DNA of 64,000 nucleotides from Streptomyces sp. DH12 (GCF_020873895.1 NZ_JAHWGT010000013.1:62001-126000), one strand, 5' to 3'; shown: positions 14,563 to 22,737, counted from the stretch's first letter. Notes: generated from the letters alone by a model not told the origin. Made by a program: numbers and translations.

Positions 14563-15935
14563 TGCCCATGGCCGACATCGCCCGGGTGCTGTTACCGGTC
14601 CTGCTGGTCCTGGCCGCGCTGCTGGCGGTACGCCGCCGGTCGCCGGTCCTGTTCTGGTGGCTGGTCGGGTACCCGCTCGTCGCACTGCGGGTGCTGGCCT
14701 CGTACCGGGCGACGATGGACGCCTGCGGCCTGACGGTTCCGGCTTCGGCCGTCCGCCGGGCCACAGCCCGGATGGTGGGACGGGAGGCGGCTCCCGTACC
14801 GCCCCGCCGGTCGCTGCCGCGGCCGACCGGGTCCGGCCTCGTGATACGGCTGCGCATGGCGGCCGGGCAGGCGCCCGAGGACTTCACTGCCTCGGCCGAC
14901 CGGCTGCGGCACGCCTGGGGCGCCCACGCCGTGCACGTCCGCCCCACCAAGCCGGGCTGGCTCGAACTGCGGCTTGTCGGCTGGGACGTGCTCGCCGAGG
15001 TGCGGCCTCCCCGGCGTCGGCTGGCGGCCGGTCCGCTCTGTCTGCCGCTGGCGCTGCGGGAGGACGGCGAGTGGCACGTACGGGACTTCCGCACCGTGCC
15101 GCACGAACTGATCCTCGGCGCCACGCAGTCCGGCAAGTCCGTCTACCTGCGCAACCTGCTGTGCGGGCTGGCCCGGCAACCGGTCGTCCTCGTCGGCATC
15201 GACTGCAAGTGGGGCGTCGAACTGGCGCCGTTCGCACCCCGGCTGTCGGCGCTCGCCGACACCCCGGAGCGGGCGAGCGAACTGCTCGACGCCCTGCTGG
15301 AGGAGATGGAGGCACGGTTCCGGCTGATCGGCCTTTCGAGCGGGGCCGGCCCGGACGCCGTACTCACCTCGGACGTGTGGGGACTGCCGGAAGCGGTACG
15401 GCCGGTACCGGTCGTGCTCGTCGTCGACGAGGTCGCGGAACTCTTCCTCGCCGCGAACAAGGACGACGAGAAGCGGCGGGACGCCACGGTCACCAAGCTC
15501 ATCCGCCTCGCCCAGCTCGGCCGCGCGGCCGGCATCTACCTGGAGGTGTGCGGGCAGCGCTTCGGCTCCGAACTCGGCAAGGGCGCCACCATGCTGCGCG
15601 CCCAGCTCACCGGCCGGGTCTGCCACCGCGTCAACGACGAGACGTCCGCCACGATGGCGCTCGGCGACATCGCACCGGAAGCGGTACTGGCCGCCACCTC
15701 CATACCGGCCGAACGGCCCGGCGTCGCCGTCGTCGGCGACTCCTCCGGCGGCTGGTCCCGCGTCCGCTCGCCCCACCTCACCCTCGACGACGCGGCGGCC
15801 GTCTGCCGTGACACCTCTGCCCTGGCGCCGGAGCTGCCCCGGCTCGCCCCCTTCCGGCCCGTGGTCGCCATCGAGTCCGCCGGGCCGGCCTCTCCCGCCG
15901 CTGTCCCGCTCACCGGTCGCCCGGTGACCGAGTAG
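14562..15935 (+). CDS. FtsK/SpoIIIE-type conjugal DNA translocase (Tra)
   Basis: A 457-residue motor protein. The N-terminus has one or two membrane segments (residues ~8-48). The RecA-like domain has Walker A GATQSGKS at 186-193 and Walker B PVVLVVDEVAEL with D289/E290, followed by a GQRFGSELGKG segment. It would form a membrane-anchored hexameric pump that moves double-stranded element DNA between hyphae, as shown for TraSA of pSAM2 and TraB of Streptomyces plasmids. The length is typical of AICE Tra proteins (~300-500). Start and stop overlap the upstream gene by one base, so it is in operon. Confidence 0.85.
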   Translation: MPMADIARVLLPVLLVLAALLAVRRRSPVLFWWLVGYPLVALRVLASYRATMDACGLTVPASAVRRATARMVGREAAPVPPRRSLPRPTGSGLVIRLRMAAGQAPEDFTASADRLRHAWGAHAVHVRPTKPGWLELRLVGWDVLAEVRPPRRRLAAGPLCLPLALREDGEWHVRDFRTVPHELILGATQSGKSVYLRNLLCGLARQPVVLVGIDCKWGVELAPFAPRLSALADTPERASELLDALLEEMEARFRLIGLSSGAGPDAVLTSDVWGLPEAVRPVPVVLVVDEVAELFLAANKDDEKRRDATVTKLIRLAQLGRAAGIYLEVCGQRFGSELGKGATMLRAQLTGRVCHRVNDETSATMALGDIAPEAVLAATSIPAERPGVAVVGDSSGGWSRVRSPHLTLDDAAAVCRDTSALAPELPRLAPFRPVVAIESAGPASPAAVPLTGRPVTE

Positions 15936-16021
15936 CCGCACTTCCCCTCCCTCGTCGGTGTGACCGCCTCGCGCCACACCGCTACCCCTCCCATGCCTGA
16001 AACCGGAAGGAACCCGAGCTG

Positions 16022-16750
16022 ATGCGTGCCCACCCGGTCCGCGTGGACGCCGTGATCGTCCAGGCCGCCATCGCGGGCGCCCTGTCTTTCTCGCACCTGC
16101 ACGACCTCGCGGCGGCGGCCGGACAGGACGGCTGGAAGGCGTGGGCCTATCCCGTGAGCGTCGACCTGCTGCTGGTCGCCGCCTGGCGTCGGATGCGCCA
16201 GCAGCAGCGGGCGGGGCAGGCGGCCGGTGGTCCGCGGCTGTGGTTCCTGGTGGCTCTGGCCGCGTCCCTCGGCGCGAACGTCGCCACCGCCGGGCTCCTC
16301 GACCTCGACCACGTTCCCGCGTGGCTCCGCGTCGTCGTCGCGGGCTGGCCCGCCGTCGCCTTCTTCGGCGGAACCCTGCTGGCCCACTCGCCTCACGGCC
16401 CGGATGCGCCGCCGGCCCCGAACCCGTCGACACCGGATACGGGCCCGCAACTGCGGCTCGTCCCGGACACCGTCGACGCACCCGGCCGCGACGCGCTTCC
16501 GGCGCCGTCCACCGCCACCGAACCCGCCCCCAAGCCCGACACTGCCGAACCGGTCACCGATCCGCCCCCGGCACCGGCACCGACCACGGCCCCACTTCCC
16601 GCCGCCCTGCCGCCCGCCCTCGTCGACCGCGTCCGGACCCTCGCCGAAGAACACCGCTCGACCACCGGGCGCCCCGCCGACCCCGATGCCGTACGCGCCC
16701 GGCTCGGCCTGCCCCCGTCCATGACCGCGTCCGTCGCCGCCCACCTCTGA
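16022..16750 (+). CDS. DUF2637 membrane protein (spread-associated)
   Basis: A 242-residue protein of the DUF2637 family found in most AICEs and Streptomyces plasmids next to spd genes. Residues 1-125 hold about four hydrophobic helices (VDAVIVQAAIAGALSFSHLH, a central YPVSVDLLLVAAW, LWFLVALAASLGANV, VAGWPAVAFFGGTLL). A long Pro/Ala linker (~130-205) leads to a small C-terminal helical segment (LVDRVRTLAEEHR ... ARLGLPPS). It probably helps intramycelial plasmid spread. A GGAAGGAACCCGAGCTG leader precedes the ATG. Confidence 0.8.
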   Translation: MRAHPVRVDAVIVQAAIAGALSFSHLHDLAAAAGQDGWKAWAYPVSVDLLLVAAWRRMRQQQRAGQAAGGPRLWFLVALAASLGANVATAGLLDLDHVPAWLRVVVAGWPAVAFFGGTLLAHSPHGPDAPPAPNPSTPDTGPQLRLVPDTVDAPGRDALPAPSTATEPAPKPDTAEPVTDPPPAPAPTTAPLPAALPPALVDRVRTLAEEHRSTTGRPADPDAVRARLGLPPSMTASVAAHL

Positions 16751-16763
16751 GAGGAGCACCACC

Positions 16764-16943
16764 ATGAACCCGCGCTTCCGCAACGTCCGCCGCATCGGCC
16801 CCGTCAACGTCGCCTCGTACCTCGCCCGCGGCCGCAACCGCCACGTGGCCGCCTGCACCGCGCCCCGCTGCGACTTCTCCGCCGAGTACGACAGCCGCGC
16901 CGCCGCCGAACTGGCCGCCCGTACCCACCGCTGCTCGGCCTGA
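16764..16943 (+). CDS. mobile element transfer protein (small, Cys-containing)
   Basis: A 59-residue protein: MNPRFRNVRRIGPVNVAS, then CTAPRCDFSAEYDSRAAA and HRCSA. Two CxxxxC/HxC elements suggest a small zinc-binding fold. This is the short "mobile element transfer" protein conserved in AICE spd operons. The ATG has GAGAGGAG 8 nt upstream. It is part of the tra-spd operon, 13 bp after the DUF2637 gene. Confidence 0.75.
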   Translation: MNPRFRNVRRIGPVNVASYLARGRNRHVAACTAPRCDFSAEYDSRAAAELAARTHRCSA

Positions 16944-16956
16944 CAGGAGCGCCGTC

Positions 16957-17112
16957 GTGGACGTCCCCCTCTGGTTCGCCCTGCTCGTCGTCGGCGCCCT
17001 GGGCGTCAAGCTCGTCCGCCCGCCCTGGTGGCTCGTCGCCGTGCTGCTCCTCGGCGGTTACGTCCTCGCCAACAGCCTGTTCGCCCCCGTCATCGACACC
17101 GCCATCAAGTAG
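16957..17112 (+). CDS. small Spd-type membrane protein
   Basis: A 51-residue, almost entirely hydrophobic protein starting at GTG 16957, with two membrane helices (LWFALLVVGALGVKLV and WWLVAVLLLGGYVLAN). The CAGGAG ribosome site overlaps the stop region of the preceding gene. Its place between the transfer protein and SpdD matches a small spread gene of AICE/plasmid operons. The exact spd name cannot be assigned. Confidence 0.65.
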   Translation: MDVPLWFALLVVGALGVKLVRPPWWLVAVLLLGGYVLANSLFAPVIDTAIK

Positions 17113-17132
17113 CCGTCGAAAGGACACCGCTC

Positions 17133-17435
17133 ATGCTCCGGCCGAAGCTCCCGACCATGCCCCAGCCGACCGGCCTGGTCACCCCTCCCGCCGTCATCGA
17201 GTCGCCCCCGGCTGTCCCGGTTCCGTACCCGGCCCCGGCCCCAGCGGCGCCGGCCTCGTCCCGTCCGGCCGTCCAGCTCACCTCCGGCGCCACGCTCGCG
17301 CTCATCGGCGGCGGCGCGGCCGTGGTCCTGGTCGTCGGCGCCGTCCTGGTCTCCATGCTCCTCGCCGTGGCCGTCACGGCCGCGTCCGTGGCCGTGTGCG
17401 CCGTCGTCGTGCGCTCCGTCCTCAAGGACCGCTGA
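17133..17435 (+). CDS. SpdD-type spread protein
   Basis: A 100-residue protein with a Pro-rich N-terminal half (residues 1-45) and a strongly hydrophobic C-terminal half (ATLALIGGGAAVVLVVGAV, then LLAVAVTAASVAVCAVVV) ending in a basic tail. This is the SpdD layout of Streptomyces plasmids, whose products affect pock size, i.e. movement of DNA within the recipient mycelium. It is the last gene of the tra-spd operon, 20 bp after the preceding small gene. Confidence 0.7.
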   Translation: MLRPKLPTMPQPTGLVTPPAVIESPPAVPVPYPAPAPAAPASSRPAVQLTSGATLALIGGGAAVVLVVGAVLVSMLLAVAVTAASVAVCAVVVRSVLKDR

Positions 17436-17470
17436 CCTCGTCTGCTCCCTTCGCTCAGCCTGCCCACCTT

Positions 17471-17486
17471 GTCTAGGCCCCTTGAC
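17471..17486. promoter_or_regulatory. operator copy before rep: GTCTAG-N4-CTTGAC
   Basis: GTCTAG-GCCC-CTTGAC, differing by one base from the perfect element, 48 bp before the rep ATG. It links replication to the same regulator as the transfer and control operons. Confidence 0.55.
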
Positions 17487-17534
17487 AGGGTGGGCCCTCA
17501 TCCCGCTCCCGCTCTCCCAAGGAGGAACCCGCAC

Positions 17535-18881
17535 ATGCACTCCGCGGCTCCGGCCGGAGCCATCCGCCGGCTTGCGGCCCTCGCCCGGCACGGCGACCTC
17601 AGCGCCTACGCACGCCAGATCCAGCGCCTCGGCGGCTGCGAGCGGCCCGTCCGTATGGAGGGCTACCGGCTCGACGTCCACTCCGGTACGGGTGAGATCG
17701 TCCGGGAGATCGCCGACCGCGACCTACCGGCCGGGCAGCTCCTCATCCGGTGCAACAACCGCCGCGCCACCCGGTGCGCCTCCTGCGCCGAGGTGTACCG
17801 CAGGGACACCTTTCACCTGGTCACGGCCGGTCTGAGCGGCGGCAAGGGCATCGGCCCGTCCGTCGCCCGGCACCCGCGCGTCTTCGTCACCTTCACCGCC
17901 CCGTCCTTCGGCCCCGTTCACAACCGCCCCGGCGGCGGCCGGTGCCGCTGCGGACGCCTCCACGCCGAGAACGACCCCGCCCTCGGCACACCCCTAACCC
18001 CGGACCGGTACGACTACCGCGCGGCCGTCCTGTGGAACGCGCACGCCGGGGCCCTGTGGGGCCGCTTCACCACCTACCTGCGCCAGCAGCTCGCCTCCCG
18101 CGCGGGCCTCAGCCGCTCGGCGCTGCGCCACCGCCTCAAGGTCTCGTACGCCAAGGTCGCCGAGTATCAGCGGCGCGGCGCCGTCCACTTCCACGCCGTC
18201 ATCCGCCTCGACGGCCCCGACGGCGCCGAGGACGCCCCGCCGGCCTGGGCCACGACCGAACTGCTCACCGACGCGATCCGTACGGCGGCCCGGCTCGCCG
18301 AGGCACCCGGCCCCGTCCTCGACGGCCACGCGTACGCCTTCCGCTTCGGCGAACAGCTCGACATCCGCCCCATCCGCTCGGCCGACTTCGTGGGCACCTC
18401 GGAACTGTCCAGCCGCGCCGTGGCCGCCTACATCGCCAAGTACGCCACCAAGGGCGCCGAAACCGCGGGCACCCTCGACCGGCCCATCCGCAACCCGATC
18501 ACGGACCTGATCGGCTCCGGCGTCACCGACCACGCCCGGCGCATGATCCTCACCTGCTGGCACCTCGGCGCCCTGCCCGAACTCGAAGACCTACGCCTGC
18601 GCAAGTGGGCCCACATGCTCGGCTTCCGCGGCCACTTCTCCACCAAGTCGCGCGCCTACTCCGTCACCCTCGGCGCCCTCCGCCAGGAACGCGCCGACCA
18701 CAACGAAGCCGTGACCCGCGAACGCGCGGCCGACGCGGGCCACCCGCTGCCCGATCCGGACTCCGTCCTCGTCCTCTCCCACTGGCGCTTCGCCGGCACC
18801 GGCCTGACCGCCGCAGAAACCTGGCTCGCCACCTCTCGCCAACCCACCTCCGAAACGGAAGGAGAACCGACCCGTGCGTGA
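17535..18881 (+). CDS. rolling-circle replication initiator (RepSA-type)
   Basis: A 448-residue HUH endonuclease-type Rep. It has an N-terminal Cys pair (CASCAEVY, 81-88), the strand RVFVTFTAPSFGPVH (116-129), a CRCGRLH knuckle (137-143), the metal-binding HUH motif AVHFHAVIRL with H218/H220, and a Tyr-containing helix VAAYIAKYATKG near residue 300 carrying the nicking tyrosine. It nicks the double-strand origin of the excised circle to start rolling-circle replication. AAGGAGG lies 9 nt before the ATG. The 3' end overlaps the excisionase start by 8 bp, so rep-xis-int form one operon. Confidence 0.85.
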   Translation: MHSAAPAGAIRRLAALARHGDLSAYARQIQRLGGCERPVRMEGYRLDVHSGTGEIVREIADRDLPAGQLLIRCNNRRATRCASCAEVYRRDTFHLVTAGLSGGKGIGPSVARHPRVFVTFTAPSFGPVHNRPGGGRCRCGRLHAENDPALGTPLTPDRYDYRAAVLWNAHAGALWGRFTTYLRQQLASRAGLSRSALRHRLKVSYAKVAEYQRRGAVHFHAVIRLDGPDGAEDAPPAWATTELLTDAIRTAARLAEAPGPVLDGHAYAFRFGEQLDIRPIRSADFVGTSELSSRAVAAYIAKYATKGAETAGTLDRPIRNPITDLIGSGVTDHARRMILTCWHLGALPELEDLRLRKWAHMLGFRGHFSTKSRAYSVTLGALRQERADHNEAVTRERAADAGHPLPDPDSVLVLSHWRFAGTGLTAAETWLATSRQPTSETEGEPTRA

Positions 18882-19056
18882 CGACGAACTGCTCACCGTG
18901 CCGGACGTGATGGAGCGGCTGAAGGTCGGCCGGTCCACGGTCTACGACCTGATCCGCTCCCGCCGTCTGCCCTCGATCACCATCGGTCGCTGCCGCCGCA
19001 TCCCCGCGCGGGCCGTCCGCGAGTACATCGTCAATGAACTGGAGGCGGCGGCCTGA
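18874..19056 (+). CDS. AlpA/MerR-like excisionase (Xis)
   Basis: A 60-residue winged-helix DNA-binding protein: LLTVPDVMERLKVGRSTVYD, then LIRSRRLPSITIGRCRRIP and a C-terminal helix. This is the helix-turn-helix_17/AlpA type used as recombination directionality factor in AICEs. It would bend att DNA to favour excision by the adjacent integrase. The GTG start lies inside the end of rep, preceded by AAGGAG; the stop overlaps the integrase ATG (TGATG). Confidence 0.85.
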   Translation: MRDDELLTVPDVMERLKVGRSTVYDLIRSRRLPSITIGRCRRIPARAVREYIVNELEAAA

Positions 19057-20210
19057 TGGCCCAGCAGCGCAAGCGCAACCCCAACGGCGCCGGCACCATC
19101 ACCAAGCGCAAGGACGGCCGTTTCCAGTGCGCGGTGTACGTGCTCCAGCCGGATGGCACCCGCGCCCGCAAGTTCGCCTACGGCAAGACCTGGGCCGAGT
19201 GCGACGCCAAGCGCCGTGAGCTCCTCGACAAGGTCGACAGCGGCATCCCCGTGCCGACGCGTTCGGCGAAGCTCGCCGACTGGCTGCCGTACTGGCTGGA
19301 GAACGTCATCAAGCCCCGGCGGAAGCGGACCACTTATGCGAAGTACGAGACGCACGTCCGGCTCTACTTGGTACCCATGCTCGGCACCAAGCGCCTGGAG
19401 TCCCTCGGTGTCGCCGACGTCCGGCGCTTCCTCGTCCACATGGAGCACAGGACGACCGCAGCAACTGCCAAGGAGTCCCACCGTGTACTGCGGACGGCTC
19501 TGACGGCTGCCTGCCGCGAGGAGTTGATCATGCGCAATGTCGCGACGCTGGTGGAACCACCCTCCGTGGAGGCCCGGGACCTGTCGCCCTGGTCGCTGGA
19601 CGAGACGCTGGACTTCCTTGCCGCTGCCCGGACCGATCCGCTCTACGCGGCCTTCGTCATCGCCATCGCTCTCGGCTTCCGACGCGGTGAGATCGTCGGG
19701 CTCCGCTGGGAGAACGTCGACCTGGACCGGCGCGAGATCCGCGTCCGCACCCAGCGGCAGCGTGTCGGCGGAGAGACGTACGAGGACGATCCCAAGGGGC
19801 GCCGCCGGAAGCAGACGCTTCCCCTGCCCGCAATCTGTATCGCTCCGTTGCGGTGGCAGCGTCTCCGCCAGGCGGCCATGCGCGAGAAGGCCGGCACCGC
19901 CTGGGAGGAAACGGGATACGTCTTCACCACCCGGACCGGTCGGCCGATCGAGCCCAGGAACCTGTACCGGTCGTTCACCCGCGTCGCCCGGTCTGCCGGC
20001 CTTCGGGTGATCCGGCTGCACGATGCCCGGCACGGCTGCGCCACCCTGCTCACCGCGGCTGGGGTGGCTCCCCGCGTGGTGATGGAGATCCTTGGGCACA
20101 GCCAGATCGCGGTGACCATGAACGTGTACACGCACGTCGTGCAGGACACGCAGCGTGAGGCGGTCAGCCACATGGACCGGCTGCTCAGGAGGCGTCCCGG
20201 CCGCCAGTGA
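19056..20210 (+). CDS. tyrosine site-specific integrase
   Basis: A 384-residue phage-type integrase. The N-terminal arm-binding region (GTITKRKDGRFQCAVYV, residues 13-29) is followed by a SAM-like core-binding domain (~70-160) and the catalytic domain. Catalytic residues visible are R209 (GFRRGEIVGLRW), H322 and R325 (HDARH), H348 (LGHSQ) and nucleophile Y358 (NVYTHV). It recombines attP with the 3' end of tRNA-Val(UAC), whose gene lies 69 bp downstream. It is translationally coupled to xis. Confidence 0.9.
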   Translation: MAQQRKRNPNGAGTITKRKDGRFQCAVYVLQPDGTRARKFAYGKTWAECDAKRRELLDKVDSGIPVPTRSAKLADWLPYWLENVIKPRRKRTTYAKYETHVRLYLVPMLGTKRLESLGVADVRRFLVHMEHRTTAATAKESHRVLRTALTAACREELIMRNVATLVEPPSVEARDLSPWSLDETLDFLAAARTDPLYAAFVIAIALGFRRGEIVGLRWENVDLDRREIRVRTQRQRVGGETYEDDPKGRRRKQTLPLPAICIAPLRWQRLRQAAMREKAGTAWEETGYVFTTRTGRPIEPRNLYRSFTRVARSAGLRVIRLHDARHGCATLLTAAGVAPRVVMEILGHSQIAVTMNVYTHVVQDTQREAVSHMDRLLRRRPGRQ

Positions 20211-20218
20211 CCACGGCC

Positions 20219-20241
20219 GTTGATGTCAGGTACGGATGTCA
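20219..20241 (+). promoter_or_regulatory. candidate integrase arm-type site (attR side)
   Basis: GTTGATGTCAG-N4-GGATGTCA is repeated from 6842-6864 with the same orientation and spacing, just after the integrase stop codon. It probably binds the integrase N-terminal domain. Confidence 0.5.
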
Positions 20242-20273
20242 AAGACCCCCAGCCATGATCGGCTGGGGGTCTT
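20242..20273 (-). terminator. element-supplied tRNA-Val terminator
   Basis: A 13-bp hairpin (20242-20254 with 20261-20273, loop ATGATC) follows the tRNA on the minus strand and runs into TTTGA. It differs in sequence from the ancestral terminator at 6674-6709, so the element brings its own terminator and restores termination after integration. Confidence 0.7.
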
Positions 20274-20278
20274 CGTGC

Positions 20279-20323
20279 TGGTGGGCGCGGACGGTTTCGA
20301 ACCGCCGACATCTGCTTTGTAAG
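20279..20323. repeat. attR (45-bp att repeat)
   Basis: Identical to 6713-6757. It makes up the 3' part of the complete tRNA-Val gene, supplied by the element's attP, so the tRNA stays functional. Confidence 0.9.
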
Positions 20324-20353
20324 AGCAGCGCTCTACCCCTGAGCTACGCACCC
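20282..20353 (-). tRNA. tRNA-Val (anticodon UAC)
   Basis: The minus strand folds as a cloverleaf. The acceptor GGGTGCG pairs with CGCGCCC through one G-U. The D stem is GCTC/GAGC. The anticodon stem CTGCT/AGCAG encloses loop CTTACAA with anticodon TAC. The T arm carries GGTTCGAAACC. Discriminator A is followed by an encoded CCA at 20279-20281. It reads GUA (and by wobble GUG) codons. It is the integration target of the AICE. Confidence 0.95.
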
Positions 20354-20510
20354 GTGGAGTGAGGCAACAGCGTACATCGCGCACGGGTGGAGTTCGCAAA
20401 CGTTGCGGGGGCTGGCCCCACCCCCGGGCGGTGGGTTGCGGGATCGTGGGCGGGTGGGGGGCGGTCGTACGGTGGGGGCCTTGGCAGCGTTCGTTTCCGG
20501 GGGAGTCTTC

Positions 20511-21290
20511 GTGGTAGCGCACCGTGTTCGTCGTCGTACCGTCCAGGTGTTGCTGGCGGGGTGTCTCGTGGTCGGGGGCGCCGGGGTCGCCGGGTGCGGG
20601 GGTGTGGACGTGGCGGGGGCGCCGGTGGAGCGGAAGGTGTTCCCGTTCGACGGGTCGACGCTGACCGTGGACGCCGGGGACTCCGACGTGGAGCTGGTCC
20701 CGGCCGACGTGGCGGACGTCGAGGTGGCCCGGCAGGTCGACGGGTGGGTCGTCGCCGGGAACGGGCCCGACGCGAGTTGGAGCCTGGAGGACGGGACGCT
20801 CACCCTGCGCGTCCGGTGCGAGGCGCTGGTCGAGAACTGCGGCGCCCGCCACGAGGTGCGGGTGCCGCGCGGCGTGGCCGTCACGCTGCGGGGCGACAAC
20901 GGCACCGTCACCGCCGACGGCTTCACCGCCGCGCTGACGCTGCGCACCGACAACGGCGACCTCGCCGTGCGGGACGCCCGGGGGCCGCTCGACCTGTCCA
21001 GCGACAACGGCACTCTGCGCGTCGAGGGCGCCGCGTCGAAGACGGTCACCGCCCGTAGCGAGAACGGTGACGTGCACCTCGCCCTGCGCGCCGCGCCCGA
21101 GCGGGTCGAGGCGCGCAGCGAGAACGGCGGCGTCGTCGTGGAGCTGCCGGCGGGCTCCGGGCCGTACGCCGTGGACGCCGGCAGCGGCAACGGCGACGTC
21201 CGCGCCGACCTGCCCCGGGACCCGGCGAGCGCCCGCTCCGTCACCGCGCGCAGCGAGAACGGCGACGTGACGGTCCGCACGGCGAACTGA
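20511..21290 (+). CDS. DUF4097 beta-repeat lipoprotein
   Basis: A 259-residue exported protein. The signal peptide ends in a lipobox (VLLAGCLVV or more likely GVAGC at ~residue 27). The rest is a right-handed beta-helix-like DUF4097/adhesin region with repeated TV-x-x-x-NGDV motifs (RGDNGTV, RTDNGDL, SSDNGTL, RSENGDV repeated). Such proteins lie on the outer membrane face; a ligand is unknown. The GTG at 20511 follows GGGGGAG by 5 nt. It is the first chromosomal gene right of the AICE. Confidence 0.75.
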   Translation: MVAHRVRRRTVQVLLAGCLVVGGAGVAGCGGVDVAGAPVERKVFPFDGSTLTVDAGDSDVELVPADVADVEVARQVDGWVVAGNGPDASWSLEDGTLTLRVRCEALVENCGARHEVRVPRGVAVTLRGDNGTVTADGFTAALTLRTDNGDLAVRDARGPLDLSSDNGTLRVEGAASKTVTARSENGDVHLALRAAPERVEARSENGGVVVELPAGSGPYAVDAGSGNGDVRADLPRDPASARSVTARSENGDVTVRTAN

Positions 21291-21366
21291 TCCGCTCTCC
21301 CGTTCGTCGTACCTGGTGGGAGAATGAACCGGGTCGGTTCGGACACGCGCGGTACGGGGAGCGGAT

Positions 21367-22737
21367 GTGACGGGGACAGGCACACGGCGGTACGCGAACG
21401 ATGTGCTGGCCCTCGTGCTGCTGCCCCTGCCGCTGCTGGTCGCCGCCTCGGCGGCGAGCTTCGCCGGCGGCGGAGCGGGCGGTACGCGGCGCTGGTTCGG
21501 CGGCGGGCGCGCCGAGAGCCAGCGGGCCGACGCGCAGGCCGCGAAGGACGACGCGGCGGACGCGTTCTACGAGCTGGACACCGCGCAGCGGGGCCTGCGG
21601 ATCTCCGTCGAGACGATCGCCGCCGTGGACTCCTCGCCCGCCGCGCGGCGGGTCGCCGACGACTTCGCCGCGCTGGGGCGGCGCATCGACGAGGTCAGCC
21701 ACGCCTACATCCAGGCCGTGGACAGCTACGACCTCGACCGGGACGACCTGGAGGGTTCCGTCGCGGTGCGCGCCCGCGCCGACCTGACCCGCGCCAAGGA
21801 GGAGCTGGTCCGGGTCAAGGGTGAGCTGGAGCGGTTCGAGCAGGGGCTCGCGCCGCTCCTCGGCACGGCCGAGACGCAGCTGGCGCGGCTGGCCCCGGCG
21901 GTCGAGCGGGCGCGTGCCGCGCTGCGCGCCGCGGGTGGCGCCCTGGACGGCGTACGCGGGCGGGGGCTGCGCGCCGACGACGCGGCGGCCCGTCTCGCCG
22001 CGCTCGCGCCCGAGCTGTCCCGGCTCAACGAGGGCGCCGGCAGGCACGGCGTCGCGGAGACCCTGGAGCGCGCCGACCGGGTGCTGCGGGAGGCGGAGGC
22101 GGTACGGGCGGAGGTCGAGCGGCTGCCGGAGCGGGCCGCCGAGACGGACCGGCGCCTGGTGTCGCTGCGGACGCGCGCGGAGGCCCTGGCGCACCGGGCC
22201 GCCTCGGTGGAGCCGGTACTGAGCGAGTTGCGCCGCCGTTACAGCGCGGCGTGCTGGCAGGACCTCCAGGCGGTGCCCGCGCAGGCCGCGGAGGGCGTGG
22301 GGCGGGCGCAGGCGAAGCTCGCCGAGGCGGCGCGGGCGCGGGAGGAGCAGCGCTGGCCCGACGCGACGGCCCTGCTGGGCACGGTACGGGCACTGCTCAA
22401 CAGCACCGACGAGGCCGTGTCCGCCGCCGGTGACCGGTTGCGGCGGCTCGACGCCGTGTCGAAGGACCCGCAGCGGGAGATCGAGCGGACCCGGTTCGCG
22501 ATCCGCGACGCGCAGCGGCTCGCGATGGAGGGGCGCCACACGCCGGATCCCCGGCACGCCGGGCCGCTCGACGACGCGGTCGCCCGTCTGGAGCGGGCCG
22601 TCGGCGGGCTGGAGGAGCGGCACCCCGACTACTGGCACTTCCTGATCGAGACGGACGCGGTACGGGCCTCGGCGGCGCGGGTCGTGGAGCGGATCCGGGA
22701 GGAGCGGGGCGGGGGCGCGGGGGGCGCCGGGAGCTGA
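21367..22737 (+). CDS. membrane-anchored coiled-coil protein
   Basis: A 456-residue protein of unknown function. Residues ~10-35 form one membrane segment (DVLALVLLPLPLLVAASAAS). The rest is almost wholly alpha-helical, with long heptad-like stretches (DLTRAKEELVRVKGELERFE; ADRVLREAEAVRAEVERLPE). It resembles Streptomyces proteins encoded next to ter genes, which suggests a role at the envelope in the Ter response, but this is by neighbourhood only. The GTG start at 21367 is preceded by GGGGAGCGGAT. Confidence 0.6.
   Translation: MTGTGTRRYANDVLALVLLPLPLLVAASAASFAGGGAGGTRRWFGGGRAESQRADAQAAKDDAADAFYELDTAQRGLRISVETIAAVDSSPAARRVADDFAALGRRIDEVSHAYIQAVDSYDLDRDDLEGSVAVRARADLTRAKEELVRVKGELERFEQGLAPLLGTAETQLARLAPAVERARAALRAAGGALDGVRGRGLRADDAAARLAALAPELSRLNEGAGRHGVAETLERADRVLREAEAVRAEVERLPERAAETDRRLVSLRTRAEALAHRAASVEPVLSELRRRYSAACWQDLQAVPAQAAEGVGRAQAKLAEAARAREEQRWPDATALLGTVRALLNSTDEAVSAAGDRLRRLDAVSKDPQREIERTRFAIRDAQRLAMEGRHTPDPRHAGPLDDAVARLERAVGGLEERHPDYWHFLIETDAVRASAARVVERIREERGGGAGGAGS

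Larger units (their letters stand above)
6713..20323. mobile_element. integrated AICE in tRNA-Val(UAC)
   Basis: A ~13.6-kb actinomycete integrative and conjugative element bounded by identical 45-bp direct repeats (6713-6757 and 20279-20323). These overlap the anticodon loop and 3' half of a tRNA-Val gene. It carries the standard pSAM2-type set in order: regulators, SCO3933-type gene, FtsK-like Tra, DUF2637, two small transfer proteins, SpdD, HUH-type Rep, AlpA-like Xis and tyrosine integrase beside attR. The end near attL holds cargo (Mrr-like endonuclease, Schlafen/AlbA-like gene). All core genes are intact, so excision and transfer look possible. Transfer would be as double-stranded DNA by the Tra translocase, as known for this class. 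Confidence 0.9.

Noticed and set aside
14592-16481. A 629-codon minus-strand open frame antisense to the Tra gene
   Set aside because: It mirrors tra and DUF2637 codon bias; no start signal or domain.
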